Shown: in pieces, positions 33,062-33,102 of the stretch
Numbering within the stretch: position 1 is the first letter of the stretch
Layout of the letters: every line of letters starts with the position of its first letter
Assembly: GCF_000421965.1 (NCBI RefSeq)
Contig: NZ_ATAY01000071.1
Location: 1-33,102 of the forward strand
Length of the DNA stretch: 33,102 bases
Source: Ruminiclostridium papyrosolvens C7
GTDB lineage: Bacteria > Bacillota > Clostridia > Acetivibrionales > DSM-1351
Direction of reading: 5' to 3'
Made by a program: the position numbers and the translations under genes
The notes under the pieces: model-generated
The model's database searches: none
Told to the model about the DNA's origin: nothing
Seen by the model: the letters and a program-made list of their open reading frames with translations, nothing else

Positions 33062-33102
33062 GTGGTTTTAAAATATATTTTTATTTTTTTTGATTATGCA
33101 AA

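Noticed and set aside
1..33102. CRISPR array, rRNA or tRNA genes, transposase-bearing insertion sequences
   Set aside because: No regularly spaced repeat-spacer pattern, no rRNA-like stretch, no tRNA fold and no DDE transposase motifs were seen on either strand.

Overview
The window is AT-rich and comes from a low-GC Firmicute, most likely a clostridium. I infer a Ruminiclostridium-type (cluster III) organism from the S10-spc-alpha order, the zinc-type S14 and S4, the strong AGGAGG ribosome binding sites and the frequent TTG starts. It has two unrelated halves that meet between about 10,580 and 10,712.

The left part (1 to about 10,620) is one end of an integrated mobile element, either an integrative conjugative/mobilizable element or a prophage-like element. 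Its other end lies outside the window. Going right to left on the minus strand from 5.7 kb, it holds a Cro/CI-type repressor, an excisionase-like HTH protein, an AbrB-type regulator with a zinc knuckle, two very small proteins, a Cys-rich protein, and a replication/maintenance operon. That operon encodes an HUH rolling-circle initiator, an unknown protein, SSB, a VRR-NUC nuclease, ParA, a ParB fused to a nucleoside-deoxyribosyltransferase-like domain, and a 51-residue protein. On the plus strand lie a second, divergent XRE repressor, an agr-type response regulator and sensor kinase, and (at the boundary) a tyrosine integrase. A convergent agrBD pair supplies the processing protease and a 47-residue autoinducing-peptide precursor that is too short for ordinary ORF calling.

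The most interesting signal is that the element carries a complete quorum-sensing circuit (AgrB, AgrD, AgrC-like, AgrA-like) that appears wired to the element's own repressor switch. A palindrome of consensus TTATTACAAATTGTAATAA occurs three times between the two divergent XRE genes. It occurs a fourth time, as part of a perfect 35-bp palindrome, against the -35 box of the response-regulator/kinase operon. This suggests peptide signalling and repressor control share operators, so that transfer or induction may depend on how many neighbouring cells carry the element.

The right part (10,712 to 33,102, almost all minus strand) is the core chromosomal ribosomal-protein supercluster. In transcription order it runs rpsJ-rplC-rplD-rplW-rplB-rpsS-rplV-rpsC-rplP-rpmC-rpsQ-rplN-rplX-rplE-rpsN-rpsH-rplF-rplR-rpsE-rpmD-rplO-secY-adk-map-KOW protein-infA-rpmJ-rpsM-rpsK-rpsD-rpoA-rplQ. 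Then come ecfA1, an oppositely oriented RsmC-like methyltransferase, ecfA2-ecfT-truA and rplM-rpsI. Translation, protein export (SecY), initiation (IF-1, Map), transcription (RpoA) and the energizing module of ECF vitamin transporters are thus grouped. Departures from the norm are an N-terminal extension on L22, an internal insertion in L17, an antisense methyltransferase gene splitting the two ECF ATPases, a terminator-like hairpin in the rpsJ leader, and several strong intergenic inverted repeats.
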